From contig NC_087078.1 in the NCBI RefSeq assembly GCF_026151205.1, positions 12,755,118-12,819,117 of the forward strand: a stretch of 64,000 bases of DNA, written 5' to 3'. The DNA comes from Bolinopsis microptera (taxonomy: Eukaryota; Ctenophora; Tentaculata; Lobata; Bolinopsidae). Made by a program: the position numbers and the translations under genes. The notes under the pieces are model-generated. The model had not been told where the DNA came from. It ran no database searches and saw nothing but the letters and a program-made list of their open reading frames with translations. Position 1 is the stretch's first letter; each line of letters opens with the position of its first letter. Shown piece by piece: positions 1 through 12,216 of the stretch.

Positions 1-478
1 TGACAGCTTCAAAATTTGTATGGCATATGGTTAATGGCTATGTCCAGTAGTTGATCTCATTAAATACATAATATTTAATTAGAGGAACATAGATAATTGG
101 TTATACCAAATATAATGTGACCATACTAATTAGCAATTAGTATACTAATTAGCAATTACGTGTGCTGAGTACTAACTGTACTTTACAGTACTGTTATTCA
201 GACCACCAATGCCTACAATATTAAATACAAAAGAACTTTATTTGTATATCATTAATATGTACAACAGAAGTTTATTAAACTATAAATTATAATATGTTTA
301 AACTATAAGCCATTAAACTTATTAAATTACAAAGAACTATTGAATTCAACAGAACTTTATTATTAAGATGAATCATCAGCTATCTCGCAGAATCTATTTA
401 AATTATCATCTATCTACTTTCGTTGTGAAATCCATATTTAGAATTTAGATATCTAAAGAATAATCTAAGTAATGTTAT
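1..478. other. AT-rich sequence without a gene
   Basis: I see no coding exon, RNA gene or clear repeat here, apart from a short duplicated stretch around 121-157 (tactaattagcaatta twice). It lies upstream of the minisatellite and may be intronic if the NOS1AP gene extends to the left. Confidence 0.5.
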
Positions 479-527
479 TTGGAAATAGTAAAGAGAGATG
501 CAGCTTGTTGTAACGGCCACGTTGTGG

Positions 528-1345
528 CAAACGTGAATAGTGTAGCACTTTGCTACAGTAGCATAACTGTGAATGGTGTAGCACTTTGCTACAATAGCAT
601 AACTGTGAATAGTGTAGCACTCTGCTACAGTAGCATAACTGTGAATGGTGTAGCACTTTGCTACAGTAGCATAACTGTGAATGGTGTAAGACTTTGCTAC
701 AGTAGCAAAACTGTGTATGGTGTAGCACTTTGCTACACTCTACAGTAGCATAATTGTGAATGGTGTAGCACTTTGCTACAGTAGCATAACTGTGAATGGT
801 GTAGCACTTTGCTACAATAGCATAACTGTGAATGGTGTAGCACTTTGCTACAGTAGCATAACTGTGAATGATGTAAGACTTTACTACAGTAGCATAACTG
901 TGTATGGTGTAGCACTTTGCTACACTCTACAGTAGCATAACTGTGAATGGTGTAGCACTTTGCTACAGTAGCATAACTGTGAATGGTGTAGCACTTTGCT
1001 ACAGTAGCATAACTGTGAATGGTGTAGCACTTTGCTACACTCTACAGTAGCATAACTGTGAATGGTGTAGCACTTTGCTACAGTAGCATAACTGTGAATG
1101 GTGTAGCACTTTGCTACAGTAGCATAACTGTGTATGGTGTAGCACTTTGCTACACTCTACAGTAGCATAACTGTGAATGGTGTAGCACTTTGCTACAGTA
1201 GCATAACTGTGAATGGTGTAGCACTTTGCTACACTCTACAGTAGCATAACTGTGAATGGTGTAGCACTTTGCTACAGTAGCATAACTGTGAATGGTGTAG
1301 CACTTTGCTACACTCTACAGTAGCATAACTGTGAATAGTGTAGCA
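528..1345. repeat. 36-bp minisatellite with a hairpin in every unit
   Basis: More than twenty tandem units of 36 bp, with a longer variant (about 45 bp) that carries an extra ACACTCTAC-like insertion every second or third unit. Each unit contains TGTAGCA-CTT-TGCTACA, a perfect 7-bp inverted repeat with a 3-base loop. Because 36 is a multiple of three, several frames stay open on both strands; those peptides (LHHSQLCYCSKV repeats on the minus strand) are by-products of the repeat and not a gene. Confidence 0.95.
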
Positions 1346-1693
1346 GCACAGCTGTGCAGCTTATACATGAAGCTAATCCCTGACCCGGTCTCCAACATGC
1401 CCGGTCAACATGTGCACGGTACCTACAATACTTTTAATACAGGTAAATATGCTGTTATACAACCCTCCTCCCCGGTATTTAGATGACATACCCGCACCTG
1501 TTACCGGAATGTACAAAAACACCGCAGTGTGGCAGGTTTTATATTGGAACCTGGTATGAAGCTGCACCGTTTATATCAGAGATCCCTAAAAAGTGGAAGT
1601 AATAGTATCATGTTCCAGAAGCGATACCGTGACCACTGCTCAGTTCACCTACCGTACCAGTATATCTAATATTTCTACTTAGTTTATAAACTG

Positions 1694-2027
1694 CAGTAGT
1701 AGTAGGAGTAGCAGTAGCAGTAGTAGTAGCAGTAGGAGTAGCAGTAGCAGTAGCAGTAGCAGTAGCAGTAGCAGTAGCAGTAGCAGTAGCAGTAGCAGTA
1801 GCAGTAGCAGTAGCAGTAGCAGTAGCAGTAGCAGTAGCAGTAGCAGTAGTAGTAGCAGTAGCAGTAGCAGTAGCAGTAGCAGCAGCAGCAGCAGCAGCAG
1901 TAGCAGTAGCAGTAGCAGTAGTAGTAGCAGTAGCAGTAGCAGTAGCAGTAGCAGTAGCAGTAGCAGTAGTAGTAGCAGTAGCAGTAGCAGTAGCAGTAGC
2001 AGTAGCAGTAGCAGTAGCAGTAGCAGT

Positions 2028-2059
<32 letters not shown>

Positions 2060-2088
2060 CAGTAGCAGTAGCAGTAGCAGTAGTAGTA
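1694..2088. repeat. (CAGTAG)n hexanucleotide tract
   Basis: About 390 bp made almost only of CAG and TAG triplets. CAGTAG alternation is the main pattern, broken by pure CAG runs near 1880-1900 and 2030-2050 and by TAGTAG pairs. On the minus strand it gives poly-Thr/Ala or poly-Leu open frames, which are repeat artefacts. Confidence 0.95.
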
Positions 2089-2412
2089 ACTGTGGTAACA
2101 CAGTTACAGTTTAACCTCCTCTCCAGTAATGTACCTCCACAATAACATTCTACCACGCATTCTAAGAGCAGCTAATGAACATCCGACAATTACTATCCAA
2201 CGTTCAACTCTACAGCTCTGCAATTCTTCAAATTGTCACTCTTAGCAATCTAGTGATTATAGCTTGCATACCATGTATGTAACTGTATGTAACTGTATAT
2301 AAGACAGTGAACTGTAATTAATCTAGCCCACATGATTATAAACATGAATGAGATTAGGCTGTAGTCCTATGGAAGTATGGAGTAGATTGCAGTTATATGT
2401 GCATAACATACA

Positions 2413-2654
2413 TACCTTACTCGGGAATATTATGACTGGGATAAAGTGGTGGGTTTTGGAAAATTCCGCCATATTTTTCCCGGTCATTAATTTTCCCAGT
2501 CATAAATTAACCCGCTATAATGTTCCCGAGTAAGGTAAACTAATAGTAATACATTTTGATGCTTGGTGGGTTTTGGAAAATTCCGCCATATTTTTCCCGG
2601 TCATTAATTTTCCCAGTCATAAATTAACCCGCTATAATATTCCCGAGTAAGGTA
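2413..2654. mobile_element. MITE-like element with 18-bp perfect terminal inverted repeats
   Basis: The left end TACCTTACTCGGGAATAT (2413-2430) is the exact reverse complement of the right end ATATTCCCGAGTAAGGTA (2637-2654). Inside is a direct duplication of about 91 bp (2447-2537 and 2564-2654), starting TGGTGGGTTTTGG and ending in the terminal repeat, so the element appears to have an internally duplicated right half. There is no coding capacity. I could not settle a target-site duplication. Confidence 0.75.
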
Positions 2655-3150
2655 GTTGTGTAGCTCCAGCTGCAGTCTGGTAGTGCTAAGTTTCATGAAC
2701 ATCTCCTAAATCTTTATAAAGCATGATGTTGCCTCATTGTCGATATTTATTTGAATTTTAAAATTAATAGATATGTGTCGTAATATCGCCCTATACAGAT
2801 ACATCTAGATTGATTTGCAAATTGTTGATAGTCAATAGCAGTATATGTAAATGTAGAGTATTTGCTGTATGCAACATATTATGTACAGACAGTTTCTAAA
2901 TATACATAACTAAACTGAGTGTTTATAAACTGAAAATTAACGTTAACAAATAGACGGTGATATATAACTAAAAAATGGCTTACAATTCGTGTGTTACTCT
3001 GTAATTATTTATCAGAAATATTTGTATAAACATAAATATTACCTGATTTTAATACCTTCAACATAACATAAACCACTGCACCTTTCACCCTTATATTTGG
3101 CTATCGTATATTATACCGTTCAATTTTAATCTTAACCTGGATAATTTCAG

Positions 3151-6100
3151 AAACGAAGGTTGATAAGGAAAACCCCGCAACAGCAGTTAATGGAAGCCAC
3201 TGGTCCAGTGATCATGGAACATACCATATTCAAGTAAGTTCTTTCAGGGTACATAATTGTATTAAGATAATTAACGTGTCCAGTGTCGAAACGTTTAGGT
3301 CATCAAATTAAAACTTTACTCCTTATCATGCAAATTCTTATACTCGCCGTTTACACGTAATTGGTATTTTCATGCTTGGCTGCAAAATAAAAGAACTGAT
3401 AAAATCGTCACAAATGTTAAATAATATTTAAAACTTTCGATTGAACAAATTTACTTCATGTTTCTAAGTAAACCCATAGTTGTGTAAGATTTAAACCACA
3501 TGAAATGATTCCGTCTGGATGTTTAGTAATTATTTGTTAAAGGCTACGGTAACTCCGCTTTGGCCCAGCCTAGACCGCCTAGGGCGACCTAGTTCTTATA
3601 ACACCTCAATGTGTTTAACATGATTGCTTTCTTGTTTTGACTATTAAAAACAATCGCTTTCTTGTGTATCGCATACCTGAATAACTCTTATTCTGACGTG
3701 ACTTAGGCTGGGTCAATAAGAGAACTAATATTACAAACAATTTGGTTCGCATTTTGCCATGCAGTTCAGTTTCCAAACAAATTTAAACCTTGATTTTACG
3801 AAAATTGGTAAATTATTTTGATTTTGGGAGGCAAAACCAACCGAAATTAGGTCTCGCGCGCAAGCCGTTAAGTGTGGGAAAATGCACTTTTTCGGCATTC
3901 CGCATATAGTAATTGACAGCATTTAGGTAGAACCACGCGCGCGCTCATGATAACGTGTTTGTTATGATAGAGCTAGGCGGATGTCTAGAGCGTTCAAAAA
4001 TTCCTTCAGCTCTAGACATAACGCATAGCAAACGATCAGTATAGGAGAATTTGATAACTGATACTATCAGCTGATCCTTTATCTAGATTATATAGTACAG
4101 GACAATGGACATTCTTGTTATAGTAGTCAGCATTCCCAAGCATGAGGAAGTGGAAGTCAATCGAATGTTTCAATTCTTGAGTATCAAATTGTTGTGAGGT
4201 TAGAAGGGATTGTGATCTAATGTTCATTCCTTCCAGAGTGTTCTACGTTTCACACGACTCCCAAGACCTGAAAATATTCTCCTACATAGCGCGGGATGGA
4301 CCCGACAACACCTTTAAATGTTACGTTTTCAAGGCTAAGAAAAAGGTATTTACCCCTCAACATGTAAAACCGCAGGGTGTTTGGGCGTTTGATGATCTTC
4401 GTGAAAAACATGTTCCCCTGTTAAGTTAAGATATTTCACAAACACGCTTTAAATATGCTAGATAACATTCTACGCTGATGTATACAATCTGTAAGTCATG
4501 CCTTTCAGTCTCAAGCTCTGAGAGTAGTTCGAACGATGGGCCAGGCTTTTGAAGTGGTCCACAAGTTACAAAAGCAGAAAGAAACCACTACAAACAAGGA
4601 CAAAGATCCTGTTGCGTAAGTATTTTTAGAACAGATGCAGTGACTTCATAACATTATTGCATTAATTTCGATTAAATTTTCAACAGTCAAAGGTATCTTT
4701 AATCCTTCTGCTCATTATTTTTGTAACTCTTATAACATCATGTTTAAATATCACTGCTATGTCCAAATAGATTAATAATCTCCTACATCTTCTCAGGGAG
4801 ACCCCACCAGCTGATAAGACCCCTGACGAGGAAGAAAAAGTGGAAGCTCAGAAGATCGAGGCTGGTTCCATCGAGGGTTCTGTTGGCAGTGCTTCTATCG
4901 AGGATAAAACAGATGTAAGTTTAATTTTTCTTTCCTATCCTTGAGTTAGATGGTTTGTTTTACTTTTCCTATTAGTTATCACATTTTCACTATCCCTTAC
5001 TTAACCCTGTAGCTGTGGTCGTTCTGTAAAATGTCACTATCAAAGCCATGACCCTGTAACACAGCCATGGTAAGAGTAACTACCTTGTGTTACTAAAGCA
5101 AAAACCCTAGTAATAATGCCCAGCAGGCCCGCACAACGGACGAAGGGTTGGGAGGGTCAGATACTTTCACTGAAACAGACAAAGAGGGACCCATACTTTC
5201 TCCTGTTCCCTCAGCTTTCAGCGTCAATGTGAGTTTTGAGGAGTGAGGACCCGCTCGCGCTGACAGTGACTGGTATTGAACAAACTGACAACTACGGCTA
5301 GACTGACTTACATTCAACCTGTCAACTGACAAGACTTGTGCCGAACAAGCAAGATTACAACAGACCATTCACCATTTAAAGACAGACAAGGAATTGGAAG
5401 ATTTGCTACCTGATAAGGCAATATAGGTGGAATATGGACTAAGCTCGCTAAAATGAGAAGGAATAATCACAAAGATTAAGCTTATCGTCAGGTATCACAT
5501 TTAAAATGTGACTAATATTAATTTATTTTGCAGGGTCCAATAGCAACATCTTCCCCGGAACCAGGACAGGCCCTAACACAACAGAATCAAGCAATGCAGA
5601 ACATGATAAACATGCTTCGCAAACAGATGGAAAAAGAGGTTACTCATTTGATTTTATACAAATATTTATATTCTTAGGAACTCCTTTCAATTAGTGTTTG
5701 TGTGATATTGGCTTGTAATGATCGGGTGGGAATATTGAGCATATACGATGGCTGCTCCCGACAATTTATGAATTACGACAAAACTCATTACCTGGGGAAG
5801 TCTGAAATCTGTCAAAAATCTTGTTTATATAAATTAATTATTATACGTCAATGTTTGAAATTCCCGGTTTTTGTCAGTGTATCTTTTCCATTTTTTATAA
5901 AGTAAATTCTTCCTCCAGATGCAATCAAGATCTGAAGCAAATAACAGAAACGAAACGCTTCTAAAGCAAAATCAGGACCTCATGATGCAGATGAAACAAA
6001 TGCGTAATGAGATCGATGATTTGAAGCTATCAACGCTATCCAAAGTTAATATTCTTATTATTTCTTAAAACTATAAATCAAATCAAACTTTTAACGGTGC

Positions 6101-6601
6101 TGATGCACGATTAAAAGAAGTTTCACTGATTGACACACATTACATGTATAAGATATCTTAAAATAAAGTATTAACTTTCTCGTCAGGTTATCGGGAATAC
6201 GCATAACCCCATCGTGCCGTTTGTAAGTACGCCCGGTACACCCACCATAGCTCACAACAATAACAATAATAACGTGAGCTTACTCGACACTCCCGTACCT
6301 CTTGCTGAGGATACTCTCATTCCTCTTCAGCAGGTTTGTTAGGATTTCACCTAGTTTCACTTTCACTTTTATCAATTTTAGCTATTCTTCCAGATTGATT
6401 GACTGGAAACAGCGTGTGTGTTTGTATTTATCGTGTATTAGAATACACAGTTCAAATTTTTTTCCAATTTTTTTGCAACTCTGATCATCCAATCAGTAAA
6501 GAACGGTTTTCGTGTGATATTTAAAAAAATAATATAATAACAAGTTTGCTTTTCAGGCTCGCCAAAACTGGGTGCCGTTTGACGAAGAGAACGCGCATTA
6601 A
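3151..6601 (+). CDS. NOS1AP: NOS1AP (CAPON)-like PTB-domain adaptor, 3' eight exons
   Basis: Exons read from GT-AG junctions with matching phases: 3151-3233, 4237-4345, 4509-4615, 4797-4914, 5534-5638, 5919-6044, 6187-6333, 6557-6601 (840 nt, 279 residues plus TAA). The first three encode the second half of a phosphotyrosine-binding domain with the NOS1AP signature [20 protein letters not shown], then [20 protein letters not shown]. An acidic linker follows, then a Gln/Met-rich coiled coil (exons 5-6), an Asn-rich stretch (NNNNNN) and an end [11 protein letters not shown]. Known family role: a cytoplasmic adaptor linking, in vertebrates, nNOS, Dexras1 and Scribble. The vertebrate C-terminal PDZ ligand for nNOS is not seen, so nNOS binding cannot be assumed. 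The 5' exons (start codon and first half of the PTB fold) are not recognisable in 1-3150 and probably lie outside the window. Family assignment is firm; exon 6 uses a weaker donor (AAA|GTTAAT). Confidence 0.9.
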
Positions 6602-6738
6602 AGATTGTGAGAACTCTTATTGTCAGACATCCCTGTTGAGCGTGGTGATACGTATCTAGAGGATACATATCTCTCTTAAGGATACATATCTCGAGTGTTA
6701 AAACGTCGCCAGAAAGTGCTGGAAATCACTCTGTATAT

Positions 6739-6744
6739 AATAAA
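6739..6744 (+). terminator. AATAAA polyadenylation signal of the NOS1AP-like gene
   Basis: A canonical AATAAA lies 138 bases after the TAA stop at 6599-6601, in a short AT-rich 3' UTR. It is the first such hexamer downstream of the stop. Confidence 0.65.
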
Positions 6745-9700
6745 GCTATCATACAAGAAGGATTAGCCTGGTTGGTATTATAAATATAATCAAATGTACA
6801 CAAGTTAACGTGCACGTGTAAATTCCCCGACGCGCAGTGTTCATAAGAATTTATAAACAGTAGATACACGTGCGATGCGTGACAGGGCCGGTCTGTATGG
6901 CAAAGTAATATGAATATTAGGTATAAGTTTAGTTTTATATTTCACTTTATCATAGATTTAAACAAATGTATGAAAATTAATAAGCAGTTTAAAGGGTAGA
7001 TCTAAGGAATATGTTACAGCAACATGTCTCCAATATATTGATTGTTTAACTTTCCAAAGAGCCCTGGGGCCTGGGAAAATCATGTTTTAAGGCGGACACC
7101 AGCTGAAATCGATCGTTCTTAAACACTTACTATTTTATGAAAAATTTGTATCGTTATTCATTGTAAGATATGAGATATTATACCCGAGCCTGCATGTTTG
7201 ATCCTAAAGTTTCAGACTTCTTATCGTTGAATTGACGAGCAACCAAACCTGTTCATCTGCAGCTATTTTGATTTTAAAGGTATGACGGTATGAGCCAAAC
7301 ATTGACTGTGTTTAAGATCATTGGCTAATGGCCTTTAATTTTTCAATTTTGCAAGACTTATAATTCAACTATGAAGTAATTACACGAGTCATAGAATGAC
7401 TCGTGTCAGTATACCGTCAATATCAAGTTTGTGCAGATGGACAGGCAGCTCTTCCTAATCCTCCAAATCCAAATGTTTAAACAGGTGTTTCCTGCCCATG
7501 CAATTGTGTTAGAAAGAAATTATTTAATCTAAAGAGGAGTTTTGTGTTCACGTCGGTCAGTAGAATCTTTCAAACGTCGCATGAGAGGAGTTACATTTTA
7601 TTGGAACTCTATAAACGTACTTTCGCACACTGTTTTTGTAAGAGAAGGATCTGGATCAAACTTTTACTTACGATACCGGTATATTGCAATGTTTTATATT
7701 TTGAGTTTTTAAGTCAGATGTATTAACCAAATGTAAGAAAGCATAATTTCAAGGGTTGAATATTATGAGATTGAGTGTTTTAAAGATACAATAAATGCAT
7801 ATGATTAGACGATAGGTAAATTTGACAAGACCTGAATTCTATTATTGAACCATGATAACCATAACATTAGGGACTAGTATTACACAGGTCTAACGTAGAT
7901 ACGTGTTCGTGTTTCAAGATGGGTGCTTTATTAGAACGAATTTTTTACTTACAAAATACAAAGATATTCTTATTCGGTATATCTTCCCCAAATTAATATA
8001 TTTACTGTTACTGGTAGCACAATGATCGGTAACTGTAACTGAACAACTTCAGATGAAACATCCCTAGATATTTAAGATCGTCAAAATGGTCTTATCAAAA
8101 CTTTCTTCTTTATCAATCAATTAAAGTAAAATTGGAAAGACACTTTGAGTTTTATAACTTTTACAGAAGGGCTAAATCCATATATTCAACACTGTCAAAT
8201 GTCAGCTGAGAAGCTGAATTATATCCGTGTTAGATTTACACCTAGTGAGGAATCTCGTTTTATGTCCTTGTGTTTATGTTCGTTCAACTATCTTTGATTA
8301 AATTTACTTTTGATTTTAATAAGGTGTTTTATTTTAAAAAATGTTATGTCTGATAGAATGTGTAGCATCTCGTCAATCTGGAACTGGCCTGACATTCGAA
8401 AAGTACAATTACGGGGGTGTGACCTAGATGTCAGTTCCAACACATCACCCATATCTAAGGAGGCATCTCATCAGTGGCCGCACCTCCAAACTCTGTTTCT
8501 GAACTGGACTAATTGTGGCGTCCAGATAAGACGTCCATACAGAGCTTCGAACATTCCCAATCCGTTAAGAGCCTATCACAAGAAACACCCATCTTTTAAG
8601 ATCTTTGACATCCATACAATACGAATACTACTACATCTATACTAGGAACTAAGTTCTACGCCAGATAACTTTCTCCATATATCCGTGTCCCGCATCTACC
8701 TTGCAATCTACCAGGTTCCCGTATGAATGAATTGCGGGCCGTATAGTAGTGTGCCTAATCGATATAGCCTCACCTAGGGAGCAGGGACTGTCTTAATAGT
8801 TTCCCGCTTCTTCGACAGTCGTCCCCGCCCAATTATGTGCTCCATTGTCTGTTTTTTGGACTCTCAGTAAGATCTTAGTTCCTTTGGCATGCATTCGCAC
8901 CTACTATCGGATGCATATTCATGGATTATCAAGTTAAATATATTGGTGACCGGATAGGCGAACGATATGAATGCGCGCAATCAATATTGACCATTAATTG
9001 CGTCCAATCATCCACGCGACGCGCGCGTTCGGCTAACGCGCGCTGTCACAGTAAATGTGAATTGCACATGTTTGTATACAAAATTGTCTTTGCGCCGTAC
9101 ATTTTCCGTATATAAATTCTGCAACCGAAAATAAAATAAAATGAAAAATGTAGTTTCTCAAAACTATGATTATGGTTCTGCCCACATCTTGATCTCAATA
9201 TGGGCATTAACCACAGAAAAGTGCAATGACGCGACCGTAATAATAATCAATATGTCCAGTTGAAGCAATCGATGTTCATTAGTCATTTCACGACAGGGCG
9301 AGTTTAAAATTTTCATTTTCTTATTTTCTATTATCCGAATTCTAGTTACACATAACCCGGCATTGCAATTATATTCAATTTTTCCCCGACCCATTTATAT
9401 ATTGTGCGACACAGGGATTTTATAAAATTACCCGACTGCTATTAGCACTTATTCAATATACTTAAGGTGTGTTAATTTTATGACCGCTCGGTTAGTGCTG
9501 GACCAACAAATTGCTTTTCATCTTATTCTAGCCGTTGGATCGTTGGTATGTAAATGGAATGGACACAATGAAAAATCATTATACATGAAATTGCTTATGC
9601 TAACATTATTCCGTAGAAGTATTGAACTGAAATATGAATATCGATATAAAGGATGAGTTCGAGCCTGCAAATTAAAGTTTGGAGAATAAGTGATATCTTC

Positions 9701-10098
9701 ACTGAAGTCATAAGTACGACTATATACAGGTATATCACTAGACAAATTAAGGTCAAATTAACTTCTGGAACTCCTCATTAATTTGAAATTTACAGTTGTA
9801 AGCAGTGTGCTGAGCCATAATTAGACATACGAACAAGTTATTTATCAGATCTACGTTTAACCATATATGACATTTCCAATGCGTAAGTTAGTCACGTATC
9901 ACTCATCAAAACACTGAAGGCGCGAAATTCCATATCACACAAACTAATTTGACCAAATTAGCTGGGCAGGATTATAGAAGTTGCCATTTTATTCAGCGAT
10001 CGCGAGCGGGATAAAATTATATAGTGAGGGGATTACAGAATTATTATAAATGCAAAATAAACCTCCGCCCGGACTCGTTTCCGGGGTGTTCCTTCCCT
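6745..10098. other. Intergenic sequence, no gene recognised
   Basis: No exon with convincing codon pattern or family signature was found on either strand. A 111-codon open frame at 8310-8645 has no recognisable domain. A weak inverted repeat, GGAACTAAG (8643-8651) against CTTAGTTCC (8874-8882), brackets about 240 bp and may be an old MITE. Confidence 0.45.
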
Positions 10099-10312
10099 GG
10101 TAAATCGGACTTTAGAGACAGTGGCTCAGTTGTTATGAATACTATATGCATCGATTGTGTAGAGATTCATTACAAAACATTTTAGTGTTATCCAGCTACT
10201 AAATGTAGTCAGTTTAGGATTGAAAATAGCATGACGTGATTATTGCTTCACCAAATTATGAGAATATAAACTTACGTCGGACTTGTGAATTTATACTTTC
10301 AGTTTATATCAA
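10099..10312 (+). repeat. Direct repeat, copy 1
   Basis: Starts GGTAAATCGGACTTTAGAG and shares long stretches (for example CATTTTAGTGTTATCCAGCTA) with 11091-11345. The two copies are in the same orientation about 1 kb apart and differ by many small indels, so the duplication is old. Confidence 0.75.
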
Positions 10313-10545
10313 TTTGCTAGTATAAATCCTCCATGCAGAATAATTAAATTAAAATAGATTAAACTAGCTTTCAAGTTTCAGGTATGCAATTTAAGCGTAT
10401 TGGAATTTATAAGGTTTCATATTTGACCACATCTTAAGAGCGTCAAATAAGACCCGAGACTATTAACCACATTGTAAAGTGTTCAAATAACGACCCTCAA
10501 TACCATAACAACTTTATCCAGTTTGAAGCAAGTTCGTGCTTATAA

Positions 10546-10879
10546 GGCATCATGTAGCCTCCAGGCTCGACAAACCCCGACAAACCCCGACAGACGGGGT
10601 TTGTCGAGGGGTTTTGCCTCGGGGCCACCGGCTACATGAGGCCTTCTTGTGTAGTGTTTTTCCACGTAAAGCTTGATGACTCCGTATCGGCTTTTTGTTG
10701 GGAGACTCAAAAAAAAAAAAAAAAAAAGCCTCCAGGCTCGACAAACCCCGACAAACCCCGACACAGCCGACAAACCCTGACAAACCCCGACAAACCCCGA
10801 CGAACCCTGACAAACCCCGACAAACCCCGACGTGTCGAGATATGTCGTATCATGTCCGGCCCACCGGCTACATGATGCC
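10546..10879. mobile_element. Inverted-repeat element filled with a CGACAAACCC decamer array
   Basis: Left end GGCATCATGTAGCC (10546-10559) and right end GGCTACATGATGCC (10866-10879) are perfect inverted repeats, extended by near-identical TATAAG flanks. The interior holds two runs of the decamer CGACAAACCC (10568-10590 and 10738-10830), an inverted piece of the same decamer near 10590-10612, a third partial end copy (GGCTACATGAGGCC, 10630-10643) and an A19 run (10709-10727). There is no coding capacity. It looks like a fold-back or MITE-type element; the A-run would also fit a retroposed segment. Confidence 0.65.
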
Positions 10880-11090
10880 TCTTATACTTTAGTCAGTTTC
10901 ACGACACAGGTTTGTTATCAGATGCAACGTTTTACAAATAAACTTTCAATCTTTCCTTATTCATTTCAAATAATTATGGACGCGAATATTCCATACACGT
11001 CCCCTATAATAGTATATACAATAAACACAGTCCCGGCTTCCGCGAACCCGGTTTCCGCGGCTGTTTCCTAATAACCCCAAACTACGCGGT

Positions 11091-11345
11091 AAATCGGACT
11101 TTAGAGTACATGTAGGCTTCAGTTGTTTGAATACTATTCATGCATTCGATTGTGTTAGAAATTATCTACACAACATTTTAGTGTTATCCAGCTACCTAGA
11201 ATGTAAGAGTCCAAACGTTTGTAGGATTTGAAAAGCTAGCATGTACTGTGATGTATTCTGCTTCCAACCCTAAAGTAAAGATATGTAGAGATATTCGTTT
11301 AAATTTGTATTTCGTCGGCCTTGTGTATTTATATATCTTTCTAGA
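11091..11345 (+). repeat. Direct repeat, copy 2, followed by a partial tandem copy
   Basis: Second copy of the 10099-10312 sequence. Its 3' part (CCTTGTGTATTTAT ... ATTTAGCTGTTTAGTTTCAT) is repeated again at about 11428-11508, so the locus has duplicated more than once. Confidence 0.7.
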
Positions 11346-11509
11346 CTTCTATTTAGTTCGAGATTTAGCTGTTTAGTTTCATAAATAGTTTCATGCTTAG
11401 TTTCATTAAATTTCAAACTTTAGAGTCTGCAGCCTTGTGTATTTATGGCCGGTAAATCATCTTTCCTGACTTTTGTTAAGTTCACCATTTAGCTGTTTAG
11501 TTTCATTCA

Positions 11510-12216
11510 TTTGAAATTAATGAGTACTTTTAAATTTGTGACTTGAAACATTTTTTTCTCCTGGTCCATTTTTGTGACAACGAAGAATTAAAAATGAAAG
11601 TAAAATCTCCAATTATTAACATATTCGGTATAAAACAAAATATCACATTACATTAAATATATTTACTGCGCAACATTTGTGTACAAACTATGATTTTTGT
11701 AGCAAATTTATGAAGAAAAAAGTAATAACTATGCAATAAAAATACAAATTCAATTGCCTTACTAATCAAGGTTATATAGCAAATAGCAAAATGTAACACA
11801 TAATTATCATTATCTTTAATTATCAAAGTTATAACAAAATTTAAAAGATACAGCATGCGGCATTGTTTCCAAAATCTAAATTACACTTTCCCGTAGTCAA
11901 GCAAACGAAATGACTCAATTTACTAATTTACCGTCATCACTCATAATAATTTCACAATTTATAGTAGCAAAGCAAAAAGTGTTAACTAATTTTTGGCAGT
12001 AAGATAAACAATAGACAAATTAATGAAGGAAAGTATTAGTTAAGTTAACTTTTCTAATACTCATAGTTTTTCCTAGATGATTAATGTTTGATCTCTTCAA
12101 ACGCACTAACCTTAATGTATTCCATCAGAACGCAAGACTTTTCTAGAAATTAAACTACCATCATGTACAAGCTATAAAACTAATGTCTATTTTGAGGCAG
12201 TAAAAATGAGGGTTTC
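11510..12216. other. AT-rich 3' flank of the minus-strand gene
   Basis: No exon seen. On the minus strand an ATTAAA (complement of 11817-11822) could serve as a weak poly(A) signal for the gene ending at 12217, but it lies about 400 bases from the stop. Confidence 0.3.

Noticed and set aside
479..915. Overlapping 60-89 codon frames on both strands, repeat peptides such as LHHSQLCYCSKV
   Set aside because: The 36-bp minisatellite period is a multiple of three, which keeps frames open by chance.
528..1345. Resemblance to a CRISPR array (regular short repeats with small palindromes)
   Set aside because: There are no unique spacers; units are contiguous and near identical, and the genome is animal.
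1608..2156. 182- and 140-codon frames of Thr/Ala and Leu
   Set aside because: Direct translation of the CAGTAG tract.
8310..8645. 111-codon frame as a possible gene
   Set aside because: No recognisable domain, no neighbouring exons, composition similar to surrounding non-coding sequence.
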